The notes: a model not told the origin generated them from the sequence alone. A DNA stretch of 64,000 nt from Thiomicrospira cyclica ALM1 (GCF_000214825.1 NC_015581.1:186001-250000); one strand, 5' to 3'; shown: positions 1-8,664, counted from the first letter of the stretch. Numbers and translations: made by a program.

Positions 1-1
1 T

Positions 2-358
2 CTCGAACCAGGGCAGTTTGTCGCATTTTTAATCATTAGCTTTGTGTCGGGGTTAAGTTTGGGTGCTGATGTTGCCTTACCCTCATCCATTCAAGCAGAT
101 GTCGCGCAAAACTTATCCAAGCAGCAGGGTCCGATGAGTGGCGTTTTATTTGGTATTTGGGGGATGTTAACGAAGTTGGCCTTAGCCTTGGCGGTCGGCG
201 TTAGCTTGCCTTTGATCGATTGGGCTGGCTGGAATCAGCAAACACCCGAAAGTATGACGATGATGCTCTGGTTGTATGCCGGAGTGCCAATTGCGATTAA
301 ACTGATGGTGTTGGCGTATTTGTTTGGTACTCGTCGCCCAGCGCTTGCGAAATCCTAA
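2..358 (+). CDS. MFS transporter (GPH/MelB type), C-terminal fragment
   Basis: The reading frame is open from the window edge, so this is the 3' end of a larger gene whose start lies outside. The segment LGADVALPSSIQADV resembles the conserved motif of the glycoside-pentoside-hexuronide (MelB-like) branch of the major facilitator superfamily. Three hydrophobic stretches around it are consistent with the last membrane helices, and the end (YLFGTRRPALAKS) is a short cytoplasmic tail. The substrate cannot be told from this fragment. A GTG at 44 is in frame but is not needed as a start because the frame continues upstream. The next gene, znuB, is convergent. Confidence 0.75.
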   Translation, partial: LEPGQFVAFLIISFVSGLSLGADVALPSSIQADVAQNLSKQQGPMSGVLFGIWGMLTKLALALAVGVSLPLIDWAGWNQQTPESMTMMLWLYAGVPIAIKLMVLAYLFGTRRPALAKS

Positions 359-384
359 TCTTAACTAGTTAGATTAATTGGGGG

Positions 385-1185
385 CTAGGTTGCGCGAGGG
401 CGAATGGTTTGCAGTAACAGTGTCAGCAAAAACAAACCTAGCGCACAGACCACAATAGCGGGACCGGTGGGAACGTCAATATACCAAGACAAGCCAAGCC
501 CCAATAGTATCGCTAGACTGGCCAATATCACCGCAAATACCAGCATTTGTTCCGGCGAATGAGCCCAGCGTCTTGCGGTTGCTGCCGGCAAAATCAGCAG
601 GGATGTGATGAGCAAAATTCCAACGACCTTCATCGACATAGCAATGACCAGTGCCAGCAGTAACGTCATTTGAAGTTGGAGGCGCGAAACTGCGACACCT
701 TCTACCTGAGCCAGGTCGGTGTTGAGCGTTAAGTTGATTAACTTATGCCATTGGGTGGTTAAAAATAACGTAACCAGTCCCGCTATACCCAGCATTAATA
801 GCAAATCATAAAGGGTCAGGTTAAGGATGTCTCCAAACAAAAAGCTCATAATATCAATATTAACTTGGGCTTGAAGGGCGACTAAAACCAGACCGCTGGC
901 CAGGCTGCCATGTGCCAAAATACCGAGCAAGGTATCATTGGCGAGCTGCGTGTGGCGTCTTAAAAAGTGCAGGCTAATAACCAGTAAAAACGATGTCATC
1001 AAGATGGCGAGGCTTAAATTAATGCTCAGCATTAAGCCAATGCCAACACCGAGTAAGGCGGAATGGGCTAAGGTTTCACCAAAATAGGCTTGGCGTTGCC
1101 AAACCACAAAGAGACCTAAAGGTGCGGCAATCCATGCCGTGAGTAATCCGCCCAAAAGTGCCAGCCAGATAAAGTAGTCAAGCAT
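385..1185 (-). CDS. znuB: Zinc ABC transporter permease ZnuB
   Basis: A 266-residue, strongly hydrophobic protein of the ABC-3 (ZnuB/MntB) permease family, the inner-membrane channel of the high-affinity Zn2+ importer. Visible family traits are about eight membrane segments, an N-terminal APLGLFVVWQRQAYFGETLAHSALLG stretch (split here only for description) that fits the conserved start of the family, and the VVGILLITSLLILPAATAR segment. Its start overlaps the end of znuC by 8 bases, so the two are translationally coupled. The cognate binding protein gene znuA starts divergently about 30 bases upstream of znuC. Manganese specificity is possible for this family, but the histidine-rich ZnuA next door favours zinc. 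Confidence 0.9.
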   Translation of the reverse strand: MLDYFIWLALLGGLLTAWIAAPLGLFVVWQRQAYFGETLAHSALLGVGIGLMLSINLSLAILMTSFLLVISLHFLRRHTQLANDTLLGILAHGSLASGLVLVALQAQVNIDIMSFLFGDILNLTLYDLLLMLGIAGLVTLFLTTQWHKLINLTLNTDLAQVEGVAVSRLQLQMTLLLALVIAMSMKVVGILLITSLLILPAATARRWAHSPEQMLVFAVILASLAILLGLGLSWYIDVPTGPAIVVCALGLFLLTLLLQTIRPRAT

Positions 1186-1939
1186 GGTGATGAGGTTCCG
1201 TGTGTTGATGTTCGCAATGATGGGGCTGATGCTGATACCAGGCCTGGTAGGGGCTCATATCGCCAAATTGGGCCAAAAAGTCGGGATGGTCTTGAATGTG
1301 CGCGAGACTGCCACTACAACAAACATGACGATTCAAGCAGATAACCTGATCGGTGTTTTTCATCACCAAATGTAAATCGTGGCTAATCATTAACACGGCG
1401 CAGCGGCGTTGGCGTTGTTGCTGATAAATCAGTTGGTAGAGTTGGTTTTGGCTTTGTAGGTCAATGCCCTGTACGGGCTCGTCAAGAACCAAAAGATTCG
1501 GGTCGCGGATGAGTGCGCGTGCTAATAGTACCCGTTGCAGTTCACCACCGGACAGGCTGTGCACCGGTTGTTCTAGCAATTGGCTTAATAGTAATTGTTC
1601 ATTAAGCTCGTCAATGGCTGTGTTAAGATGCTTTTGGCTTGTTTTAGCATCAAACCCCAGTGCTAGAAAACGTCTAACACTCAACGGCAGAGTTGGGTCA
1701 ATAAACAACTTTTGTGGCATAAAGCCCACCCGCAAGTTTGCAGCGTGAGTAACATAGCCACTGGTTGGGGTAAGAATTTTTAATAGGATTTTAACCAAGC
1801 TTGACTTCCCGGCGCCATTGGGACCGATTAGGGTCGTGATTTGGTCAGCTGCAAGGGTTAGGTTGATATTGTCTAATGCGAGGCGTTGTTGCCTGTAGCT
1901 CTGACAGATATGGTGCGCTTGGATAAGAATATTTTTCAT
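1178..1939 (-). CDS. znuC: Zinc ABC transporter ATP-binding protein ZnuC
   Basis: A 253-residue ABC ATPase that powers zinc import. The Walker A motif GPNGAGKSS, the signature LSGGE and the Walker B segment LLVLDEP followed by the H-loop ISHD are all present in order. The C-terminus is histidine-rich (HQPHHCEHQHTEPHHHA), as is common in ZnuC proteins and suggestive of zinc sensing or binding. The gene overlaps znuB by 8 bases. The start is 31 bases from the chosen start of divergent znuA, so each promoter must lie partly inside the other gene. I could not find a convincing Zur box in that short gap. Confidence 0.92.
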   Translation of the reverse strand: MKNILIQAHHICQSYRQQRLALDNINLTLAADQITTLIGPNGAGKSSLVKILLKILTPTSGYVTHAANLRVGFMPQKLFIDPTLPLSVRRFLALGFDAKTSQKHLNTAIDELNEQLLLSQLLEQPVHSLSGGELQRVLLARALIRDPNLLVLDEPVQGIDLQSQNQLYQLIYQQQRQRRCAVLMISHDLHLVMKNTDQVICLNRHVCCSGSLAHIQDHPDFLAQFGDMSPYQAWYQHQPHHCEHQHTEPHHHA

Positions 1940-1970
1940 AAGTTAGTTAGTTTACATGGAGACGTACAGA

Positions 1971-2948
1971 ATGCGAAGATTGCTCAAGCAAATTTTTATA
2001 GTGTCGTGTTGCTGGTTAGGGGTTAGTAGTGTGTCGGCACAGAATGGGGCAGACTCATCAACTCAGCCCTTGCATGTTGTGACCTCTATACCGCCACTAG
2101 CAGGCTTGGTTTATCCTTTGTTAGATGAGTTCGATACGCTGAATGTCATTTTGGATGCGGGACGTTCGCCGCATGGTTTTCAATTACGCCCTAGTCACAT
2201 GCGTGAGTTGCAACAAGCCGACTTTCTGTTGATGGTTGGAACTTCGGTTGATGCTTGGATGCAACGCACTGCTGAACGCACGGACATTCCCGAGTTGCGT
2301 TTATTTGATGCTGCTCAAACGGATTGGTTGCTGCGACGTGAGTCCGGTGGCTGGGATCGCGAGCACCATCACGGACACGGACACGGACACGGGCACGGGC
2401 ACGGACACGGACTGCAAGCCATGGCTAGGATTGATGGTCATATTTGGCTTGATATTCAACGAGCGACAGGTTGGATTGGCGAGATAAGCCTTGCGTTGCA
2501 GCAATTACGACCCGAGCGTGCGGCTGATTTTCAGGCGCGTGAACAGCAGGTCGTAGCTAGCTTGATGGCGGCTCAGCAGGCCTGGTCAGAGCAGTTAGCT
2601 CCCTTTCAAGATCAGCCGTTTGTAGTGATGCACGATGCGTATCAGTATTTTGAATTGCGTTTCGGCTTGAATGCTGTTGGTGCTGTATATATGAACCCAG
2701 AAGTCGCACCGAGTGTTCGTCGGATTCAAGAAATTAGAGATACCCTAGTGGCGCAAGGCGTTGTTTGTGTTTACCAGGAGCCACAGTTTCCAACCGATCG
2801 TTTACGCTCTGTATTGCGCGGCATGGATGTAGGTCTAGGTAAGCTTGATCCGCTGGGCGCCGACGGCGTACTCATACCCTATGAAGCCTTTTATGATCGA
2901 CTTGTGCAAGCCTTTATTGGATGTATGCGAGATGGTAATAACCCATAG
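1971..2948 (+). CDS. znuA: Zinc ABC transporter periplasmic binding protein ZnuA
   Basis: A 325-residue cluster A-I solute-binding protein that captures Zn2+ in the periplasm for ZnuBC. The ATG at 1971 is preferred over the in-frame ATG at 1956 because GGAG at 1958-1961 sits 9 bases before it, and the protein then opens with a typical signal peptide (MRRLLKQIFIV...SVSA). Likely ligand histidines lie in SPHGFQ, DGHIWLD and VMHDAYQ. Between the first two is the histidine loop typical of zinc-specific members, here an HGHGHG run encoded by a 6-bp tandem repeat. The last 17 bases overlap the downstream P-loop gene. Confidence 0.92.
   Translation: MRRLLKQIFIVSCCWLGVSSVSAQNGADSSTQPLHVVTSIPPLAGLVYPLLDEFDTLNVILDAGRSPHGFQLRPSHMRELQQADFLLMVGTSVDAWMQRTAERTDIPELRLFDAAQTDWLLRRESGGWDREHHHGHGHGHGHGHGHGLQAMARIDGHIWLDIQRATGWIGEISLALQQLRPERAADFQAREQQVVASLMAAQQAWSEQLAPFQDQPFVVMHDAYQYFELRFGLNAVGAVYMNPEVAPSVRRIQEIRDTLVAQGVVCVYQEPQFPTDRLRSVLRGMDVGLGKLDPLGADGVLIPYEAFYDRLVQAFIGCMRDGNNP
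2373..2408 (+). repeat. Hexanucleotide tandem repeat encoding the (GH)n loop of ZnuA
   Basis: Six consecutive 6-base units, four GGACAC and two GGGCAC, encode alternating Gly-His. The unit length is a multiple of three, so copy-number change by slippage would alter loop length without breaking the frame. This corresponds to the flexible His-rich loop known in zinc-specific ZnuA proteins. Confidence 0.85.
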
Positions 2949-3684
2949 TTTGTTTCTTATGGGGTTGCCGGGATGCGGTAAAACCTCGGTGGTTGAAAAA
3001 CTGCAGGCTTTTCAGCGTAATGCCGTATTTGGTGATGTGAATGTTGCGGTGCGTGAATCTGTCGACTTTGATTTTGCCGCCAATCCAGAGGAGCAGTCCT
3101 GCTTGGTGTGGGATGCGCGCGAAACGTTTGATGCCTATGAGCCAGACTGGTTGCAGTCGTTTTTTGCAAAGACCAAGCCGTTGATTGTAACCTATTGGAC
3201 AAGGCTGGACTTAATGACGCAAAGCCAGTTCAATCGACAACTAAAAACCTGGTTTAACGGGCAAGTTTTTTACGCTGATACCCTGACACCAGTCAAGGCA
3301 ATGTCACTGTTATCAGCGGAATCAGATTCGGCATCGAATCCGGCATCAAGTCTTTTTGAACGAGACTTGGTGGTGTTGGAGGTGTCAATTGGGCGAGTGG
3401 TTTTGGAGCATTTGCTGTTTGTGCTAGAGATGGTGCAACAAAATCATCAGCGGCCGATTTGGCGTGCTGAGGGTACATTACTCACTCAAGAATATGTTAA
3501 TCCCGTGGTGTTAGATATGACGCGAGGTCAGTTGCGGACTGAAGGCTTACAGCCAAAGTCTGGCACCGAGCCACAGATGCTACTTGGACAGTTAACATTT
3601 TGGCTGGATAAATCCATTGATCCAGCGCAGTTGCAAGACTGGATTGTAGCAACGCTTGCGCCAGGTGAGCGAATCGTCATATAA
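2932..3684 (+). CDS. COG0523/CobW-like P-loop protein with a degenerate G domain
   Basis: A 250-residue protein with a P-loop GLPGCGKTS at residues 11-19. The layout fits COG0523 (CobW/ZigA-type metal chaperone GTPases): P-loop, a VWDARETFDAY segment where the family has its VVDA strand, YWTRLDLMT at the NKxDL position, and a C-terminal segment (RPIWRAEGTL ... LTFWLDKSIDPAQLQDWIV) like the CobW C-terminal domain. The diagnostic CxCC metal motif is absent, and the guanine-specificity Asn-Lys is replaced by Thr-Arg. The start at 2932 overlaps znuA by 17 bases, so it is probably co-transcribed with it and may serve zinc homeostasis. Family assignment is by eye and moderate. The suf promoter lies inside its 3' end. 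Confidence 0.6.
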   Translation: MVITHSLFLMGLPGCGKTSVVEKLQAFQRNAVFGDVNVAVRESVDFDFAANPEEQSCLVWDARETFDAYEPDWLQSFFAKTKPLIVTYWTRLDLMTQSQFNRQLKTWFNGQVFYADTLTPVKAMSLLSAESDSASNPASSLFERDLVVLEVSIGRVVLEHLLFVLEMVQQNHQRPIWRAEGTLLTQEYVNPVVLDMTRGQLRTEGLQPKSGTEPQMLLGQLTFWLDKSIDPAQLQDWIVATLAPGERIVI

Positions 3685-3685
3685 T
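3656..3685 (+). promoter_or_regulatory. Candidate sigma-70 promoter of the suf operon
   Basis: TTGCGC (3656-3661) and a perfect TATAAT (3680-3685) are separated by 18 bases, 45 bases before sufB. The promoter is inside the last codons of the upstream CobW-like gene. Confidence 0.6.
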
Positions 3686-3708
3686 ACCCTACCAAATTAC
3701 TCAGAAAT
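3684..3708 (+). promoter_or_regulatory. Candidate IscR type-1 binding site upstream of sufB
   Basis: A 25-base segment starting ATACCCTACCA and ending TACTCAGAAAT, with AAT between the arms, agrees with the published E. coli IscR type-1 consensus (as I recall it) at 20 of 25 positions; about 9 would be expected by chance. It overlaps the -10 element and likely transcription start, the position of a repressor site. A similar box lies at iscR (40875-40899). Confidence 0.5.
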
Positions 3709-3729
3709 TCGGACCAAGGACACAAGGCC

Positions 3730-5208
3730 ATGCAAACAACCCAGTATGAAGAAATTAATGACATTCTGGCAAAAAATCAACACTACAAAGAAGGCTTCTT
3801 CACTCAAACGCTGGTTGAAACCTTTGCTAAGGGGTTGAATGAGGATGTGGTGCGCGCTATTTCGGCGAAGAAAAACGAACCCCAGTGGATGTTAGATTTC
3901 CGGTTGAAAGCCTTTAAACATTGGCAAACAATGCCAGAACCACACTGGGCCAAAGCCGAATATGAGCCGATTGATTACCAAGATTACAGCTATTACTCTG
4001 CTCCAGAGTGCGGCAGTTGTGCGGGTGCTTGCTCTACAGATGGTGATGGTGAAGCGCAGAATGAAGGGATTGACCCAGAAGTCGCTAAAGCCTTTGCAGC
4101 TCTGGGTGTGCCCATTGATAATAGCGACGCCAATATTGCTGTTGATGCTATTTTTGACTCGGTTTCTGTGTCAACAACCAAGCGAGATCAATTAGAAAAA
4201 CTGGGTATTATTTTTTGTTCTTTTTCAGAGGCGGTTCATGAACATCCAGAATTGGTTCAGCAGTATTTGGGTACCGTAGTCCCTTATCACGATAATTTCT
4301 TTGCCGCTTTAAATTCTGCGGTAGCCTCAGATGGTACCTTTGTGTTTATCCCTGAAGGCGTCCGGTGCCCGATTGATTTATCGACCTATTTCCGGATTAA
4401 TGAAGCCAAGACGGGTCAGTTTGAGCGTACCATTTTGATTGCTGAAAAAGGCAGTTACATTAGTTATATTGAAGGCTGTTCGGCGCCGATTCGTGATACC
4501 TACCAGCTCCATGCGGCGGTGGTTGAAGTGATTGTGCATGAGGATGCCGAAGTTAAATACTCAACAGTACAAAACTGGTACCCAGGTGATGATGATTGCC
4601 ATGGCGGTATTCTAAATTTTGTAACCAAGCGCGGAGTTTGTGAGGGGCGTAATGCCAAACTATCATGGACGCAGGCCGAGACCGGCTCAGCCATTACCTG
4701 GAAGTACCCGAGCTGTATTTTGAAAGGTGATAATTCGATTGGTGAATTTTATTCAGTTGCTTTAACGAATCGGCGTCAACAAGCCGATACGGGTACCAAA
4801 ATGATTCACATCGGCAAAAATACCCGTAGTACGATTATTTCTAAAGGCTTGTCGGCGGGTAAAAGTGATAATACCTACCGTGGTCTGGTTAAAATTCTAC
4901 CGACCGCCGAAGGTGCGCGAAACTTTACCCAGTGCGATTCGATGCTAATCGGTAACCAGTGCGGCGCACACACATTTCCTTATATTGAAGTCAAAAATCC
5001 AACCGCGCAAGTGGAGCATGAAGCGACTACCTCCCGCATCGGTGAGGATCAGTTGTTCTATTGTCAGCAGCGGGGCATTAGTGAGCAGGATGCCATCTCG
5101 ATGATTGTTAATGGTTTCTGTAAAGAAGTCTTTAAAGAACTACCGCTCGAGTTTGCTCAAGAAGCGGAAGAGCTGCTAGCAATTAGCCTAGAGGGTTCGG
5201 TTGGGTAA
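3730..5208 (+). CDS. sufB: Fe-S cluster scaffold subunit SufB
   Basis: A 492-residue SufB, the core scaffold of the SufBC2D complex that builds iron-sulfur clusters in the cytoplasm. The length and the conserved C-terminal part ([44 protein letters not shown]) are typical. It carries the N-terminal cysteine cluster CGSCAGACS, found in many SufB proteins. It is the first gene of sufB-sufC-sufD-sufS. No sufA, sufE, sufU or sufT lies in the cluster. A candidate promoter and IscR-like box lie just upstream. There is no strong Shine-Dalgarno, but an AAGG lies about 8 bases before the ATG. Confidence 0.97.
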   Translation: MQTTQYEEINDILAKNQHYKEGFFTQTLVETFAKGLNEDVVRAISAKKNEPQWMLDFRLKAFKHWQTMPEPHWAKAEYEPIDYQDYSYYSAPECGSCAGACSTDGDGEAQNEGIDPEVAKAFAALGVPIDNSDANIAVDAIFDSVSVSTTKRDQLEKLGIIFCSFSEAVHEHPELVQQYLGTVVPYHDNFFAALNSAVASDGTFVFIPEGVRCPIDLSTYFRINEAKTGQFERTILIAEKGSYISYIEGCSAPIRDTYQLHAAVVEVIVHEDAEVKYSTVQNWYPGDDDCHGGILNFVTKRGVCEGRNAKLSWTQAETGSAITWKYPSCILKGDNSIGEFYSVALTNRRQQADTGTKMIHIGKNTRSTIISKGLSAGKSDNTYRGLVKILPTAEGARNFTQCDSMLIGNQCGAHTFPYIEVKNPTAQVEHEATTSRIGEDQLFYCQQRGISEQDAISMIVNGFCKEVFKELPLEFAQEAEELLAISLEGSVG

Positions 5209-5217
5209 GCCAGCCAC

Positions 5218-5242
5218 TTAAACCATCTCGAGTTTGGTTTAA
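5218..5242 (+). promoter_or_regulatory. Hairpin between sufB and sufC
   Basis: Inverted repeat TTAAACCA / TGGTTTAA (8 bp stem, 9-base loop) followed by an A/T-rich tract rather than a clean U-run. It may act as an RNA-processing or attenuation element that adjusts the SufB to SufCD ratio. Function is inferred. Confidence 0.5.
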
Positions 5243-5286
5243 AATATTTTATTTAAATTTTATTTAACGCAAAAGCGAAGACTACT

Positions 5287-6045
5287 ATGTTTCTCAATAT
5301 CGAAAACTTACATGCTCAAGTTGAGGATAAATCAATCCTAAAAGGGATTAACCTACAGATTAATCCGGGTGAAGTTCACGCCATTATGGGTCCAAATGGT
5401 TCGGGCAAAAGCACGCTATCAAGTGTGCTGGCGGGTCGTGAAGATTATGAAGTATCTGAGGGTTCCGTTAGCTATCAAGGACAAGACTTGCTTGATATGG
5501 ATGCCGATGAGCGTGCTCAGGAAGGGGTGTTCTTGGCTTTTCAGTATCCTGTCGAAATTCCAGGGGTATCCAATAAGTTGTTCATGCACACCGCGCTCAA
5601 TGCAAAACGTGCTGCCGCTGGTGAGGCGCCTTTGGATATGTATGACTTCGAGCAGTTGGCATTAACCAAAATGAAAATGCTTGAAATGTCGCCGGTAATG
5701 CTTGAACGCTCAGTCAATGTGGGTTTTTCTGGTGGTGAAAAAAAGCGTAATGATATTTTTCAGATGGCGATGCTTGAGCCGAAGCTATGCATTATGGATG
5801 AAACCGATTCTGGTTTAGATATTGATGCGTTACGTATTGTAGCTAGTGGTGTCAATGCTTTGCGGTCACCAGAGCGCAGTTTTATCGTTGTCACTCATTA
5901 CCAGCGCTTACTTGATCACATTAAGCCGGATTTTGTTCACGTGCTATATGATGGCAAAATCATCAAATCAGGTGGTTTTGAATTAGCCCATGAGTTAGAG
6001 GAGAAGGGGTATGACCACCTTATCCAAGCCTATGAAAAAATTTAG
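5287..6045 (+). CDS. sufC: Fe-S assembly ATPase SufC
   Basis: A 252-residue ABC-type ATPase that drives conformational change in SufBC2D. Walker A is GPNGSGKST, the signature is FSGGEKKRNDIFQ (the SufC-specific form), and Walker B is LCIMDETDSGLDIDAL, which has the SufC-typical Glu-Thr-Asp-Ser. The H-loop is VVTHYQRLL. Its last 35 bases overlap sufD. It is separated from sufB by 78 bases holding a hairpin. Confidence 0.97.
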   Translation: MFLNIENLHAQVEDKSILKGINLQINPGEVHAIMGPNGSGKSTLSSVLAGREDYEVSEGSVSYQGQDLLDMDADERAQEGVFLAFQYPVEIPGVSNKLFMHTALNAKRAAAGEAPLDMYDFEQLALTKMKMLEMSPVMLERSVNVGFSGGEKKRNDIFQMAMLEPKLCIMDETDSGLDIDALRIVASGVNALRSPERSFIVVTHYQRLLDHIKPDFVHVLYDGKIIKSGGFELAHELEEKGYDHLIQAYEKI

Positions 6046-7351
6046 TCCTGTCGCAAAAGCGGCGATGGATTACTATCAATCGCAGGCGACGCGACTCATC
6101 CAGGCGGAAGGTGAGGGTCACGCCCTTGCGCGCTTTAGACAAGCCGCATTACATCATTTTGTTGAGCAAGGTTTTCCAACGCGCAAAGACGAGGATTGGC
6201 AGTTCACGCCGCTTAGCAATTTTCTAAAGACGCACTATCACTTTAATGGCGTTTCTCAGTTTGATAAAGCAAGTATTGCCAAGATTAAGCCACCGGTTGA
6301 TGCTTGGCATTTGGTGTTTGTTGATGGCTGTTTTAGTGAGGCGCTGTCTGATGATTTGGTTAAATTGCCCAAGGGTGTTTCCATTGAATCGGGCAAAGAT
6401 GCACTCGACTTTGAGCAGGGTTTTCGTGTGTTTGCAAAGCACGAAGATGAAATCGAACAGGATGCGTTTGGTATGCTAAATGCCATGCTGTTTGATGATG
6501 GCGTATTTATTGAGCTGGCTGCGCATACACACCTTGATAAACCAATTGCAATTAGTTATGTTCAGACCCTGAAAGACCATGCCAATACAACGCGTAATAA
6601 GATCAAGTTAGGGGTTGGTTCTCAGTTACAGTTAATTGAGCAATATGTAGCTTTAGATGATGCCTGTGGTTTTGAAAATAGTGTTTGTGAAATTGAACTT
6701 GCCGAGCAAGCGCAAATGAGTCAAGTTGTTTGGCAAAACCTGCCTGATCAGGCGATGTACTTTAATAACCAATTTATTGACTTGGCCGAACAGTCTCAAT
6801 TTAAAACTCACTATGCTGGCTTGGGCGGTGCTATTTCACGCCATCAAAATCATATTCAAATGGCCGGTGATCGCATTGAATCGGAGCAGAATAGTATTTG
6901 CTTTGCTCGTAATCAGCAGATTATGGATACCCGAACCTACACAGGTCACAAAGCTGAAAATGGGCTTAGCCGTCAGTTGCATAAACTGGTGTTAACGGAT
7001 CAGGCGATTGGCGTGTTTAATGGCATGATTAAGGTTGACCAGATTGCCCAGAAAACCGATGGAATGATGGATAACAAGAATTTGTTGCTATCAAATAAGG
7101 CACAAATGAATGCGAAGCCGCAATTAGAAATTTATGCCGACGATGTTAAGTGTTCGCATGGTTCAGCATCAGGGCAAATTAGTGCTGATCAAATATTCTA
7201 TTTGCAGGCGCGCGGACTTTCGAAGCAGCAAGCTCGACAACTCGTAACCTTAGCCTTCTTAATGGAGCCATTGGAAACCGTTTCAGGTGCTGCAACGCAG
7301 GTCTGGTTGCAGAAAGCCTTAGCGACATCGGTTACTCCGCATTTAAACTAA
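6011..7351 (+). CDS. sufD: Fe-S assembly protein SufD
   Basis: A 446-residue SufD, structural partner of SufB in the scaffold complex. The ATG at 6011 follows a strong purine-rich Shine-Dalgarno (GAGGAGAAGGGG), so it is preferred over the ATG at 6032 even though it overlaps sufC. Family segments RNKIKLGVGSQ, TYTGHKAENGLSRQ, GMIKVDQIAQKTDG and the C-terminal KCSHGSASGQI are present; the last includes the conserved Cys-His region at the SufB-SufD interface. Confidence 0.95.
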   Translation: MTTLSKPMKKFSPVAKAAMDYYQSQATRLIQAEGEGHALARFRQAALHHFVEQGFPTRKDEDWQFTPLSNFLKTHYHFNGVSQFDKASIAKIKPPVDAWHLVFVDGCFSEALSDDLVKLPKGVSIESGKDALDFEQGFRVFAKHEDEIEQDAFGMLNAMLFDDGVFIELAAHTHLDKPIAISYVQTLKDHANTTRNKIKLGVGSQLQLIEQYVALDDACGFENSVCEIELAEQAQMSQVVWQNLPDQAMYFNNQFIDLAEQSQFKTHYAGLGGAISRHQNHIQMAGDRIESEQNSICFARNQQIMDTRTYTGHKAENGLSRQLHKLVLTDQAIGVFNGMIKVDQIAQKTDGMMDNKNLLLSNKAQMNAKPQLEIYADDVKCSHGSASGQISADQIFYLQARGLSKQQARQLVTLAFLMEPLETVSGAATQVWLQKALATSVTPHLN

Positions 7352-7373
7352 CACAATATTGTATCGAGGAACT

Positions 7374-8591
7374 ATGATCGACAATCAAGCCATTCGCGCG
7401 GAATTCCCCTTGCTGTCGCAAACCGAAAAGGATTTGCCGTTGGTGTACTTAGATAACGCCTCTACAAGTCAAAAACCACAGCAGGTCATTGATGCGGTGG
7501 CCAAGTATTATGCGAGTGAAAATGCAAATGTTCACCGAGGCGTTTACGGCTTAAGTGAACGCGCGACCGAAGCATTTGAGGGCGTCAGGGGGCAGGTTCA
7601 GCGCTTATTAAATGCCAATACTACTAAAGAAGTGATTTTTGTTCGCGGTGCCACCGAAGGCATTAACTTGGTTGCCAGTTCATGGGGTCGCAGCAGCTTA
7701 AAGCCGGGCGATCAAATCATTGTTAGTGAGATGGAGCATCACTCCAACCTAGTACCTTGGCAACTGCTCGTTGCTGACTTGGGTATTGAAATTGTGAAAT
7801 GGCCGATTGATGCCCGTGGTCAGTTGCATTTAGAGGATTTAGCAGGCCTGCTAAATGATAAAACTCGCTTGGTTGCGGTGACTCATATGTCTAATGCGCT
7901 GGGTTCTATCAACCCGATTAACGAAATCATTACAATGGCGCACCAGCAGGGTGCTAAGGTTTTGGTGGATGCGGCACAGTCAATTTCGCATATGCCAATT
8001 GATGTACAGGCGCTGGATGTTGATTTCTTGGTTTTTTCTGGACATAAAATGTATGCGCCAACCGGTATTGGCGTGCTATATGCCAAGCAAGCGTTACTTG
8101 AACAAATGCCCCCTTACATGGGCGGTGGCGATATGATTTATCAAGTGAGTTTTGAAGCCACTACGTTTAATGAGTTGCCCTATAAGTTTGAGGCAGGTAC
8201 GCCCAATATTGCCGGTGTTATAGGTTTAGGTTCGGCCATATCCTTTATTGAGCGGGTCGGTTTTGACACGATTGCTAAGATTGAAAATGACCTACTAGAT
8301 TATGCAACGGCGCGACTGTCAGCGATACCAGGCCTGCGCATCATTGGTGAGGCGGATCACAAGGGTGCGGTTATTTCGTTTGTGTTTGATCAAGCGCATC
8401 CTCATGATATTGCGACCTTGATCGATCAAGACGCGATTGCACTGCGGGCAAGCCATCACTGCGCCATGCCGGTCATGCTGAAGTTCAACTTGCCAGCGAC
8501 TTTGCGGGCATCTTTTGGGGTTTATAATAATCGTGATGATGTGGATCGATTGTGCGCTGCCTTGGTAGATGCACTCGATATGTTGGCGTGA
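7374..8591 (+). CDS. sufS: Cysteine desulfurase SufS
   Basis: A 405-residue class V PLP-dependent aminotransferase-fold enzyme that takes sulfur from cysteine for cluster assembly. The PLP lysine is in FSGHKMYAPTG and the persulfide cysteine is in LRASHHCAMP (about residue 363), the group II SufS arrangement. The ATG at 7374 after GAGGA is chosen over a TTG at 7359. Group II enzymes normally need SufE or SufU as sulfur acceptor; none is in this window. This is the last gene of the suf operon. Confidence 0.96.
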   Translation: MIDNQAIRAEFPLLSQTEKDLPLVYLDNASTSQKPQQVIDAVAKYYASENANVHRGVYGLSERATEAFEGVRGQVQRLLNANTTKEVIFVRGATEGINLVASSWGRSSLKPGDQIIVSEMEHHSNLVPWQLLVADLGIEIVKWPIDARGQLHLEDLAGLLNDKTRLVAVTHMSNALGSINPINEIITMAHQQGAKVLVDAAQSISHMPIDVQALDVDFLVFSGHKMYAPTGIGVLYAKQALLEQMPPYMGGGDMIYQVSFEATTFNELPYKFEAGTPNIAGVIGLGSAISFIERVGFDTIAKIENDLLDYATARLSAIPGLRIIGEADHKGAVISFVFDQAHPHDIATLIDQDAIALRASHHCAMPVMLKFNLPATLRASFGVYNNRDDVDRLCAALVDALDMLA

Positions 8592-8617
8592 TACTTGGCC
8601 AGAATTTTGCTATCATA

Positions 8618-8659
8618 ACTCCATTTTAGCCTTAGGGCTGGTAAGCGCCTAAGCGGAGT
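8618..8659 (+). promoter_or_regulatory. murC leader structure that can pair with its ribosome-binding site
   Basis: ACTCC (8618-8622) can pair with GGAGT (8655-8659), which is the murC Shine-Dalgarno, and inside it CTTAGG (8631-8636) pairs with CCTAAG (8648-8653). The nested stems would hide the ribosome-binding site. Pairing is seen; regulation is inferred. Confidence 0.45.
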
Positions 8660-8664
8660 GGTCA

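Noticed and set aside
1940-1970. Zur-box search between znuC and znuA
   Set aside because: The gap is only 31 bases and shows no inverted repeat resembling the known Zur consensus.
2301-2504. Minus-strand frame rich in Ser-Val repeats
   Set aside because: It is the antisense of the hexanucleotide repeat in znuA, with no ribosome-binding site.
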